From: UTCHB3 sp964431385
GTDB taxonomy: Bacteria > Bacteroidota > Ignavibacteria > Ignavibacteriales > Ignavibacteriaceae
NCBI GenBank assembly: GCA_964431385.1
Contig: CAYSJM010000107.1
Location: 1-8,239, forward strand
Direction: 5' to 3'
DNA length: 8,239 bases
The notes beneath the pieces were generated by a model, which was not told the DNA's origin, made no database searches, and worked only from the letters and a program-made list of their open reading frames with translations. Shown here piece by piece: positions 1 through 6,386 of this stretch (the first letter of the stretch is position 1; every line of letters begins with the position of its first letter). Made by a program: the position numbers and the translations under genes.

Positions 1-36
1 ATAGTAATTTTTGTAATGTATATTTTTTCTAATTAA
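1..36 (+). CDS. possible C-terminal end of NuoL (partial, 11 codons)
   Basis: The frame starting at base 1 reads eleven codons and then TAA at 34-36. The encoded tail (IVIFVMYIFSN) is strongly hydrophobic and could be the end of a last membrane helix. The other two forward frames are poorer: one has stops at once and the other gives a non-hydrophobic stretch. In complex I operons nuoL normally precedes nuoM directly, so the position fits the end of nuoL, 20 bases before nuoM. This rests on position and hydrophobicity only; eleven residues cannot be identified by homology, and the stretch could simply be intergenic. Confidence 0.35.
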   Translation: MVIFVMYIFSN

Positions 37-56
37 AGAAACCGGAAGAATATAAG

Positions 57-1643
57 ATGTCACAATTTCCGTATCTTTCAGTACTGACCTTTCTACCCCT
101 TATTGCGGCACTCGCTTTAATCTTTGTGCCGGCTGAAAAGAAAAACGCCATTAGATATACTGCCCTTGGTGTTGTTATCGTTCAACTCCTCCTGACAGTT
201 TTGTTGTGGATGAACTTTAACTTCGACCTTACAGGCATAAATGATATCAAAGGATATCAGTTTATCGAAAAATTCACCTGGATTTACATGACCGGTCTTC
301 CGGTTTTTGATACCTTTAAGATTGATTATTTCCTTGCTATCGACGGGCTCAGCCTGCCAATGGTTATATTGAGTTCAATCATCGCATTTGTTGCGGTAAT
401 TTCTTCCTGGAATATTGAAGATTCAACTCATAAACCAAACTCAAGCAAAGGATATTTCATTCTTTTACTTATCCTTAATACAGGAACTCTTGGTGTCTTC
501 GTAGCTCTCGATTTCTTCCTCTTCTACATTTTCTGGGAACTTGTACTCTTACCAATGTACTTCCTGATTGGTATCTGGGGCGGTCCAAGAAGAGAATACG
601 CAGCTATTAAGTTTTTTATCTACACTCTCGCGGGTTCTGTACTCATTCTTCTTGCAATTATAGGTTTGTACCTGAGTGTTCAAGAAAACATAGACGGAAC
701 AAAAGTTCATACCTTCAATATGCTTGCGATGATGGATAAGAGCAATTTTGCTAAAGATGGCATTATGTCTCTTCTTAACCCAAACAACTTCCGTTTCCTT
801 GCATTCCTCGGGTTGTTTATAGGATTTGCGATTAAAATTCCGCTCTTCCCTTTCCATACATGGCTCCCTGATGCACATGTCGAGGCACCTACACCGATTT
901 CAGTTATACTTGCCGGTGTTCTCCTGAAAATGGGTGGATACGCTATCTTAAGAATTATCTATCCGATATTTCCGGAACAAGTTCACGAATGGGCTTACTG
1001 GATAGCTTTCCTCGGAATGATAAATATTGTCTATGGTGCGTTCTGTGCCCTTGGTCAAAAAGATTTTAAGAAGCTCATCGCCTATTCTTCCGTTTCTCAC
1101 ATGGGATTTGTGGTTCTTGGAATTGCAGCCTTTAATGAATTTGGTCTTGCCGGTGGGGTCCTTCAAATGTTCAACCACGGTACAGTTACAGCAATGTTAT
1201 TCCTTATCGTAGGAGTAATTTACGAACGCACAGGAAAAAGAGGACTTGATGATTTTGGTGGTTTGGCATCCCAGGTTCCAATGTACACCGGAATTGTAAC
1301 TCTTGCTTTCTTTGCAGCATTTGGACTTCCCGGTTTGAGTTCATTCGTCTCCGAATTAATGATCTTCATCGGTGCCTTTAGCAATGAATCTATTAGAGTG
1401 CTCACTATCGTTTCCGCAATCGGAATCGTGATGGGTGCAGTTTATATGCTTAGAGCACTCCAAAAAATATTCCTTGGCAAGTTGAAAGAAGAACACAAAG
1501 AACTGAAAGACCTCACTCTCAGAGAGTATATAATGTTTGTTCCTCTCGGAATAATTGTCATTATTTTCGGTATCTACCCAACACCAATGCTCGATATTAT
1601 GAATAAAACTATCAGCAATCTTCTTCTTGCATTGGGAAAGTAA
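57..1643 (+). CDS. nuoM: NADH-quinone oxidoreductase subunit M (complex I antiporter-like subunit)
   Basis: NuoM is one of the three large Mrp-antiporter-like membrane subunits of complex I, which couple NADH:quinone electron transfer to proton pumping across the cytoplasmic membrane. The protein is 528 residues (the family is usually about 500) and almost wholly hydrophobic, in keeping with about 14 membrane helices. The key charged residues are present: Glu161 in the FWELVLLPMYF helix, Lys260 before PLFPFHTWLPDAHVEAPTP (262-280), Lys291 in LLKMGGY, His348 in AYSSVSHMG, His374 in MFNHG, and Glu433 in the late VSELMIF helix. By motif alignment with E. coli NuoM, Glu161 and Lys260 match its Glu144 and Lys234. 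The start is supported by a GGAAG at 44-48, eight bases before the ATG. nuoN follows after 12 bases. The PDAHVEAPTP signature and the nuoN neighbour favour complex I over an Mrp antiporter or a membrane-bound hydrogenase subunit. Confidence 0.97.
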   Translation: MSQFPYLSVLTFLPLIAALALIFVPAEKKNAIRYTALGVVIVQLLLTVLLWMNFNFDLTGINDIKGYQFIEKFTWIYMTGLPVFDTFKIDYFLAIDGLSLPMVILSSIIAFVAVISSWNIEDSTHKPNSSKGYFILLLILNTGTLGVFVALDFFLFYIFWELVLLPMYFLIGIWGGPRREYAAIKFFIYTLAGSVLILLAIIGLYLSVQENIDGTKVHTFNMLAMMDKSNFAKDGIMSLLNPNNFRFLAFLGLFIGFAIKIPLFPFHTWLPDAHVEAPTPISVILAGVLLKMGGYAILRIIYPIFPEQVHEWAYWIAFLGMINIVYGAFCALGQKDFKKLIAYSSVSHMGFVVLGIAAFNEFGLAGGVLQMFNHGTVTAMLFLIVGVIYERTGKRGLDDFGGLASQVPMYTGIVTLAFFAAFGLPGLSSFVSELMIFIGAFSNESIRVLTIVSAIGIVMGAVYMLRALQKIFLGKLKEEHKELKDLTLREYIMFVPLGIIVIIFGIYPTPMLDIMNKTISNLLLALGK

Positions 1644-1655
1644 ACGGAATATAAA

Positions 1656-3149
1656 ATGGATACGATGAATCATTTAAATTTTTTAGCTACTCTGATCCCT
1701 GAATTTGTCATCATCATATTTTTGATGGCGATAGTTTTCATGGATATAAGTAATGAAAAAATATCCTCAAAGATTCCGTTAGTTGCCATGTCAGGATTGC
1801 TTATATCGCTGCTTGTAACGATTTTCTTCTCGGGAAGTCTCTTTGCAACAGTGAAAATAGCAGACTCAAAAGCAATTTTTGTGAATGACGGATTCGCTTT
1901 CATATTCAAATTTCTGATACTCGCTTCATCTTTTATAATTTTATACTTCTTCAGACATGACAATGAAATAAACGATTATAAAAGCAGAAGAGGTGAATTC
2001 TATATCCTTTTCTACTCAATGGTTCTGGGAATGCTTCTTTTGGCTTCCGCAAGTGATCTGATCGCTGTGTATGTTGCTCTCGAAGTTCTTTCTCTTCCAT
2101 CCTATGTAGTTGCCGGATTCCTCAAAAGAGACAAGCGAAGCAGTGAAGCATCACTCAAATATTTGTTATTTGGCTCTGTTGCTTCCGGTGTAATGTTGTT
2201 CGGAATCTCGCTTCTTTACATCAGTCTGGGCTCCACTTCCTTTGAAGCAGTTAGAGGAATCGGGAATGCAATGCCTAATGGTATTTTGACTGTGTTGGCA
2301 GGATTGTTCATTATCGGTGGATTTGGATATAAAATATCGATGGTCCCCTTTCATTTCTGGGCTCCGGATGTATTCGAAGGTTCACCTGTTTCGGTTACTG
2401 CATTTTTATCTGTATCGTCAAAAGTTGCCGGTGTTGCAGTTTTCGTAAGATATGTAACCGCTACATTTGCCCCCGAGCTTGAGAATACCGAGTTGGCAGG
2501 AATGGGATTTAGCATAACCACAATATTGGTTTTCCTTTCGATCATAACAATGACTGTCGGTAATCTTACTGCTATTTACCAGAATAATATTAAACGACTT
2601 CTCGCCTACTCCAGCATTGGTCATATCGGTTTTGTAGTTGCAGCTCTTGCCGCACATAATGAAACCGGTTTGATCGCAATAGGTGCATACCTTTCGATTT
2701 ACACCCTCATGAATTTTGGTGCTTTCCTCGTGGTCTTGTTGATTAAAAGCAGGATTAACTCGGAGGATATCAGAGATTATAAAGGTCTTGGATACAAGCT
2801 GCCATTCCTCTCAGTCATGTTGGTTATCTTCATGGTATCACTTGCAGGGTTGCCTCCAACTGCTGGATTTTGGGCTAAGTTTTATGTATTTACCGCATTA
2901 ATGGAAGCCAAACTTTATTTGGTTGCATTTGCAGCAGTTTTCAATACTGTGATTGCAGTTTTTTATTATTTCAGAATACTTAAGACTATGTATTTTGAAA
3001 AATCCACTTCGGAAGAAGTTCTCCCAGTGCTGTCAATGGGGAATAAATCTCTTCTCCTTCTTTTGGCACTCCCCTTACTCATCCTGGGTATTTATTTCTC
3101 CCCTGTAGTCGAATTGGCTCGGGAGACTTTGAAAATAGCAGGATTTTAG
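1656..3149 (+). CDS. nuoN: NADH-quinone oxidoreductase subunit N (complex I antiporter-like subunit)
   Basis: NuoN is the antiporter-like subunit between NuoM and the NuoK/J/A end of the complex I membrane arm, and forms one of its proton channels. At 497 residues it has the family's usual length (E. coli 485). Visible landmarks are Glu143 in ALEVLSLPSY, Lys226 in GFGYKISMVPFHFWAPDVFEG (about 222-242), Lys256 in SSKVAG, the KRLLAYSSIGHIGF segment at 313-326, and Lys408 in the GFWAKF motif of the late helix. These match the buried Glu and Lys residues of the proton path known in the family. An alternative ATG lies three codons downstream (1665). The 1656 start is preferred for its spacing from a weak CGGAA at 1645-1649, though SD evidence is poor for both. 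nuoN normally ends the nuo operon, but here a further gene begins 15 bases after its stop. Confidence 0.96.
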   Translation: MDTMNHLNFLATLIPEFVIIIFLMAIVFMDISNEKISSKIPLVAMSGLLISLLVTIFFSGSLFATVKIADSKAIFVNDGFAFIFKFLILASSFIILYFFRHDNEINDYKSRRGEFYILFYSMVLGMLLLASASDLIAVYVALEVLSLPSYVVAGFLKRDKRSSEASLKYLLFGSVASGVMLFGISLLYISLGSTSFEAVRGIGNAMPNGILTVLAGLFIIGGFGYKISMVPFHFWAPDVFEGSPVSVTAFLSVSSKVAGVAVFVRYVTATFAPELENTELAGMGFSITTILVFLSIITMTVGNLTAIYQNNIKRLLAYSSIGHIGFVVAALAAHNETGLIAIGAYLSIYTLMNFGAFLVVLLIKSRINSEDIRDYKGLGYKLPFLSVMLVIFMVSLAGLPPTAGFWAKFYVFTALMEAKLYLVAFAAVFNTVIAVFYYFRILKTMYFEKSTSEEVLPVLSMGNKSLLLLLALPLLILGIYFSPVVELARETLKIAGF

Positions 3150-3155
3150 ATATTT

Positions 3156-3193
3156 TCGAGGTAGATGAAAAAACAAAAATTTATCTACCTCGA
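3156..3193 (+). promoter_or_regulatory. hairpin enclosing the SD-like sequence and start codon of the cysteine desulfurase
   Basis: Bases 3156-3169 (TCGAGGTAGATGAA) pair with 3180-3193 (TTTATCTACCTCGA) over 14 positions without a bulge. Thirteen are Watson-Crick pairs and one is a G·U pair (3167 with 3182). The loop is ten bases, almost all A. The left arm carries the GAGGT SD-like sequence (3158-3162) and the ATG start (3165-3167); the right arm is codons 6-10 of the gene, encoding the conserved FIYLD stretch. No U-tract follows, so this is not a rho-independent terminator. The pairing is seen directly in the sequence. A role in translational control, perhaps relieved by ribosomes finishing nuoN six bases upstream, is inference. 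Confidence 0.6.
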
Positions 3194-4319
3194 TAACAAC
3201 GCTACAACCCCCGTTGATCCAATTGTATTTGATGCAATGCGACCTTTCTTCTGTGAGGTGTATGGTAACCCCTCCTCTTCGCATAATCATGGCATACAAG
3301 CTTCCGTAGCTGTCGAATCGGGCCGAACCAATCTTAAGCAGATGTTTAATATTACGGATGGTGATCTTTATTTTACATCTTCAGCAACTGAATCAATTAA
3401 TCTTTCAATTGCCGGATTGGCATATGCAAATTATCCGTCAAAAAATCACCTGATTACTCAGGCAACCGAACACCCGGCAGTTTTAGAGACTTTTAATCAT
3501 CTCGCAAAACTTGGCTTTGAAATTACCGTTTTACCGGTTGATCATAACGGAATTTTAAATCCTGATGATGTGAAAAATGCAATCAAAAAAGAGACATTAC
3601 TCGTCTCGGTTATGGGTGCGAATAATGAAATTGGTGCACTTCAGGATTTAAGCTCAATCGGAGAAATTTGCAGCTCCCTGAATGTGATTTTCCACTCTGA
3701 TGTCACTCAGTTCGCCGGGCGATATCCCTTAGACATGAAAGCTCTAAATCTTGATTTAATTTCCGGAGGAGCTCATAAAATTCATGGTCCCAAAGGAATC
3801 GGGTATTTAGCAGTGAACAAGAAAGATAAAATCAAAAAGATTAACCCTCTTTTGTTTGGCGGAGGTCAGGAAAAGGGGCTCTCGCCCGGAACTTTAAACA
3901 CTCCTTTAGTTGTTGGATTAAGTAGGGCGTTATCGTTAATGGCGGCTAATCAGGGTGAAGAAAATGATTCGATTTCGAATCTAAGGAATACCTTCCTTTC
4001 ATCTCTCGAGCAGATGGGAATTGAATTTGAGATAAATGGAAGCAGAGAAAACCGTCTCTACAATAATTTGAGTATTCGCTTTCCGGGAATGGTGACACAT
4101 GAAATGATAGCTGATCTTAGGCAAATTTCATTTTCAAGCGGGTCGGCTTGTGCATCTGAAAGTGGAAATAAAAGCCATGTGCTTAAAGCGATTGGCTTGA
4201 ACAATCAAGATATTTCATCCACAGCACGCTTTGGTTTCAGCAGATTTAACACTGTCGATGAGATAATCGAAGCCACAACTGTGATTGGTAACTATATAAA
4301 ATTAAAGAGAAAAAAATGA
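3165..4319 (+). CDS. cysteine desulfurase (class V aminotransferase fold, NifS/IscS-like, group I)
   Basis: This PLP enzyme takes sulfur from L-cysteine as an enzyme-bound persulfide, leaving alanine, and supplies it for Fe-S cluster assembly in the cytoplasm. The protein is 384 residues. It has the N-terminal YLDNNATTP motif (8-16), His103 in EHPAV, Asn153-Asn154-Glu155 in GANNEIG, Asp179 and Gln182 in the HSDVTQ segment, the PLP Schiff-base Lys205 in AHKIHGPKG, the persulfide Cys329 in SSGSAC, and substrate-binding Arg355 in STARF. The catalytic-loop length matches group I (IscS/NifS) rather than SufS. Oddly, the conserved ERGxRxGT stretch reads EKGLSPGT (236-243), with Lys and Ser at two usual Arg positions. 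The ATG at 3165 is needed to include YLDNNATTP; its GAGGT lies only two bases upstream, which is unusually close, and sits in a hairpin. The gene starts 15 bases after nuoN and overlaps the next gene by four bases. Which desulfurase subtype it is, and so its gene symbol, is left open. Confidence 0.93.
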   Translation: MKKQKFIYLDNNATTPVDPIVFDAMRPFFCEVYGNPSSSHNHGIQASVAVESGRTNLKQMFNITDGDLYFTSSATESINLSIAGLAYANYPSKNHLITQATEHPAVLETFNHLAKLGFEITVLPVDHNGILNPDDVKNAIKKETLLVSVMGANNEIGALQDLSSIGEICSSLNVIFHSDVTQFAGRYPLDMKALNLDLISGGAHKIHGPKGIGYLAVNKKDKIKKINPLLFGGGQEKGLSPGTLNTPLVVGLSRALSLMAANQGEENDSISNLRNTFLSSLEQMGIEFEINGSRENRLYNNLSIRFPGMVTHEMIADLRQISFSSGSACASESGNKSHVLKAIGLNNQDISSTARFGFSRFNTVDEIIEATTVIGNYIKLKRKK

Positions 4320-4627
4320 ATAACGCATACAATCTGATAGTAAGTGAACAAGAAAAATTTCTTAACTACTACAAATTCAGGTTCCCTGTTTTCCATAAGT
4401 CGAATGTCTTTTACAGAGACCTTGAGTATTCCACCAAGTATTATCTTGAATCCAGAAACATTACGATTTCAGGAAAAGAATTAACTCAAGTTACTCAAGA
4501 ATTTATCAAGCATCTTGTAAGTCAAGGAATCTTCGTTTACATGAGTCCACTTACATGGATGTTAAACTATCCCGAATTTTCAACAGTAACCCCGGCACCC
4601 GTCGAGACAGCCGGAGAGGCAAAATAA
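4316..4627 (+). CDS. small protein of unknown function between cysteine desulfurase and A-type Fe-S carrier
   Basis: I do not recognise this 103-residue protein. Its start overlaps the desulfurase stop as ATGA, so the two are probably translationally coupled, and the A-type carrier begins 12 bases after its stop. This placement is the main reason to accept it as a real gene. It is rich in aromatic residues (nine Tyr, eight Phe and one Trp, many within 15-43) and has no cysteine. It shows no signal peptide and no membrane helix. Residues 1-88 look like a compact, mostly helical domain, with an amphipathic helix around 54-70 (GKELTQVTQEFIKHLVSQG) followed by a possible beta strand; this could be winged-helix-like, but that is only an impression. 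The last 15 residues (Ser/Thr/Pro/Ala/Glu) look disordered. In an iscS-iscU-iscA order it would occupy the iscU slot, but without cysteines it cannot be a classical IscU scaffold. A role in Fe-S assembly is inferred from position only. Confidence 0.75.
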   Translation: MNNAYNLIVSEQEKFLNYYKFRFPVFHKSNVFYRDLEYSTKYYLESRNITISGKELTQVTQEFIKHLVSQGIFVYMSPLTWMLNYPEFSTVTPAPVETAGEAK

Positions 4628-4639
4628 ACAGAGGTCGAA

Positions 4640-4990
4640 ATGAACGATACACAGTTTACGAGTGAGATTGCAGTTTCTGATAAAGCTGCATCTCAAATAA
4701 TTAAAATAATGCAAGAAAATTCGATTCCTGATGGGAGCGGACTTAGAGTTGGTGTTAAAGGTGGCGGTTGTTCCGGTCTCTCTTACACCATGAACTTTGA
4801 TAATGGACCAAAAGAATCGGATACAATTATCGATCAAAAAGGTGTCAAACTGTTTGTTGACCCAAAAAGTCTTTTTTACCTTATGGGTACTGAACTCGAT
4901 TTTTCTGATGGTCTAAACGGCAAAGGATTTACATTTGATAATCCTAACGCATCAAAGACCTGCGGCTGTGGTCAGTCTTTTGGTGTATAA
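4640..4990 (+). CDS. A-type iron-sulfur cluster carrier (IscA/ErpA/SufA, HesB-like)
   Basis: A-type carriers accept Fe-S clusters (or iron) from the assembly machinery and pass them to target proteins in the cytoplasm. The 116-residue protein spans the whole family fold. It carries all three ligand cysteines: Cys44 in KGGGCSGLSY, and Cys108 and Cys110 in the C-terminal TCGCGQSF motif, preceded by the typical FDNPNA (99-104). The start has a well-placed AGAGGT at 4630-4635, four bases before the ATG and the clearest SD of the left operon. Its stop abuts the next ATG (TAAATG). The sequence does not clearly separate IscA, ErpA and SufA, so no symbol is given. Nearby complex I, with its many clusters, is a plausible client, but A-type carriers serve many targets. 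No scaffold gene (iscU, sufBCD, nfu) is in the window. Confidence 0.95.
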   Translation: MNDTQFTSEIAVSDKAASQIIKIMQENSIPDGSGLRVGVKGGGCSGLSYTMNFDNGPKESDTIIDQKGVKLFVDPKSLFYLMGTELDFSDGLNGKGFTFDNPNASKTCGCGQSFGV

Positions 4991-5719
4991 ATGAAGCGAA
5001 GAAATTTCCTGTCAGCACTCGGAGTGATATCCGCTGCTGCAACGGTAAAACCAATATCAAGTACTATTGAAAAATTCAACAATTTAAACTCAGATATGAG
5101 GAGCAAAAACGCAATGTCAAAATTTGAATTACCAAAACTTCCCTATTCCTACGACGCACTCGAACCCGTGATCGACAAGATGACTATGGAAATCCACCAC
5201 TCAAAGCATCATCAGGCTTATGTGACCAACCTGAATAAAGCGATTGAAGGAACTGAAATGGAGGGTAAAAGCCTCGGTGAATTGATGGCGAATATCTCAA
5301 AGTATCCTGTGGCTGTTAGAAATAATGGTGGTGGTCATTTTAATCACAGCCTTTTTTGGAATGTAATGAAACATGGCGGCAGCAACCCGTCGGGAGCTTT
5401 ACTTGATGCGATTAACTCAACCTTCAACTCATTTGACGAGATGAAAGAGAAGTTTAATAATGCAGCAATCACCAGATTTGGATCGGGATGGGCGTGGCTC
5501 GTGGTATCCGGTGGTAAACTTGTTATCTCTTCCACACCAAATCAGGATAACCCATTGATGGATGTTGCAGATGTGAAAGGTACACCAATTCTCGGTTTGG
5601 ATGTTTGGGAACATGCATATTACCTCAAATATCAGAATAGAAGAAATGAATATGCCGGCAACTGGTGGAATGTTGTAAATTGGGACGAAGTATCTAAACT
5701 TTTCTCTGAAGCAAAATAA
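4991..5719 (+). CDS. superoxide dismutase, Mn-type (Fe/Mn family), with twin-arginine signal
   Basis: The enzyme converts superoxide to oxygen and hydrogen peroxide. The catalytic part starts near residue 44 (KFELPKLPYSYDALEP) and has the four metal ligands His69 (MEIHHSKHH), His119 (NHSLFW), Asp204 and His208 (DVWEHAYY), plus gateway Tyr77. Gly115 and the outer-sphere Gln185 (STPNQDNPLM) match the Mn-type pattern of E. coli SodA (Gly77, Gln146), although Fe or mixed use cannot be excluded. The 242-residue form is about 40 residues longer than cytoplasmic SODs. Its N-terminus (KRRNFLSALGVISAAA) looks like a Tat signal with a short hydrophobic core and possible cleavage after Ala17, implying export. 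The 4991 start directly abuts the upstream stop and has no visible SD, so translation is probably coupled. A strong internal SD and ATG at 5114 could give a 201-residue cytoplasmic form. Confidence 0.95.
   Translation: MKRRNFLSALGVISAAATVKPISSTIEKFNNLNSDMRSKNAMSKFELPKLPYSYDALEPVIDKMTMEIHHSKHHQAYVTNLNKAIEGTEMEGKSLGELMANISKYPVAVRNNGGGHFNHSLFWNVMKHGGSNPSGALLDAINSTFNSFDEMKEKFNNAAITRFGSGWAWLVVSGGKLVISSTPNQDNPLMDVADVKGTPILGLDVWEHAYYLKYQNRRNEYAGNWWNVVNWDEVSKLFSEAK
5098..5116 (+). promoter_or_regulatory. internal Shine-Dalgarno and alternative ATG within sod
   Basis: GAGGAG at 5098-5103 is followed, after ten bases, by an in-frame ATG at 5114-5116. Translation from here would begin MSKFELPKLPY, which looks just like the start of a normal cytoplasmic Fe/Mn SOD, and would skip the Tat-like leader and linker. 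The upstream start at 4991 has no comparable SD. Initiation at 5114 is inferred; spacing is slightly long but workable. If the long form is the only product, this motif merely encodes part of the linker (Met36-Arg-Ser). Confidence 0.5.
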
Positions 5720-5729
5720 ATATTTTTTA

Positions 5730-5753
5730 GGTCCCGGTTCTACAGCCGGGACC
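5730..5753. repeat. strong intergenic inverted repeat (hairpin) between sod and the LON-domain gene
   Basis: GGTCCCGG (5730-5737) is perfectly complementary to CCGGGACC (5746-5753). A U·G and a U-A pair extend the stem to ten pairs, closing a CUAC tetraloop (5740-5743). The element is much more GC-rich than its surroundings. A T-run (5723-5728) lies before the stem rather than after it on the plus strand, and the minus strand has no U-tract after the stem either, so it does not fit a standard rho-independent terminator. It could mark the 3' end of the upstream transcript, protect it from exonucleases, or be a copy of a dispersed palindromic repeat. Confidence 0.7.
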
Positions 5754-5771
5754 AACTAAACTTGTATAAAT

Positions 5772-6386
5772 ATGTTACCTGTCTTTCCCCTTTCCCTTGT
5801 TGTTTATCCCGGTTCAAAATATCCTCTTCATATCTTTGAAGAGAGGTACAAAAACCTGGTTAAATTTGCCATGAAATTAGATGTGCCATTCGGAATAATA
5901 GTCTATGAAAATAAGACTTTAGGACGAATTGGTACCAAAGTAAAAGTTGAATCTGTTACAAAAAGTTATCCTGACGGAAGTTTTGATATTGTGGTGCGTG
6001 GTGAAGAAAGGTTTATTCTGAAGACCATGCAGGAAAACAGTATTGGGTACTTTGAGGCTGATGTAGATAAATATGAAGATATGATAACCGGATCTTATAG
6101 TGACCTGGAAAACGAGATGATCGAAGCCTTTAATATCGTGATTCAGAAAGCTAATTTTGACCCCGGGGACAGTTTTTTCCTTAACCTGGATGAATCAAAA
6201 TTTAAGTCATTCAAAATTGCCGAAAAAGCGGGTTTATCGTTGGAGCAACAACAGTCATTGATAACATTGCAAAATGAAGGTGAAAGATTATACTTCCTGA
6301 TTGAACATCTGAAAAAACTTGCGGTTGAATTGGATGTTAAGGAGAGTATGAAACAGTTAATGCAAAGTGATGGATATTTAAATTAA
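5772..6386 (+). CDS. stand-alone LON substrate-binding (N-terminal) domain protein
   Basis: The 204-residue protein resembles the N-terminal domain of Lon protease (PF02190 family) without the AAA+ ATPase or the Ser-Lys protease domain. It begins directly with the family opening LPVFPLSLVVYPG (2-14), then HIFEERYKNLV (20-30), a GTKVKVE strand (54-60) and DGSFDIVVRGEERF (68-81). The C-terminal part is helical, with a conserved-looking stretch around 154-183 (GLSLEQQQ through EHLKKL). Such single-domain proteins are widespread in bacteria but their role is not established; in Lon this domain recognises substrates. An in-frame TAA at 5757-5759 rules out a longer start, and the ATG at 5772 has no SD, only an AT-rich leader. 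The 52-nt gap and hairpin before it mean it may or may not belong to the sod operon. A terminator follows at once. Confidence 0.88.
   Translation: MLPVFPLSLVVYPGSKYPLHIFEERYKNLVKFAMKLDVPFGIIVYENKTLGRIGTKVKVESVTKSYPDGSFDIVVRGEERFILKTMQENSIGYFEADVDKYEDMITGSYSDLENEMIEAFNIVIQKANFDPGDSFFLNLDESKFKSFKIAEKAGLSLEQQQSLITLQNEGERLYFLIEHLKKLAVELDVKESMKQLMQSDGYLN

Noticed and set aside
549..878. 109-residue open frame on the minus strand inside nuoM
   Set aside because: It lies wholly inside a clearly conserved nuoM reading frame, its protein is low-hydrophobic and unlike any family I know, and no SD or operon context supports it.
1356..1673. 105-residue minus-strand open frame across the nuoM/nuoN junction
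   Set aside because: It is antisense to conserved codons of nuoM, with a His- and Cys-rich composition typical of antisense translation, and has no supporting signals.
57..3149. nuoM/nuoN being Mrp antiporter or membrane-hydrogenase subunits
   Set aside because: Motifs, lengths and the adjacent M-N order fit complex I, and no Mrp or hydrogenase small subunits are present.
3156..3193. Reading the hairpin at the desulfurase start as a rho-independent terminator after nuoN
   Set aside because: The stem is followed by GATAACAAC-like coding sequence without a U-tract, and the stem includes the start codon of a conserved gene.
5762..5774. TATAAAT at 5765-5771 as a promoter -10 box for the LON-domain gene
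   Set aside because: It directly abuts the ATG, leaving no room for a normal 5' leader, and no convincing -35 element lies at the right distance upstream.
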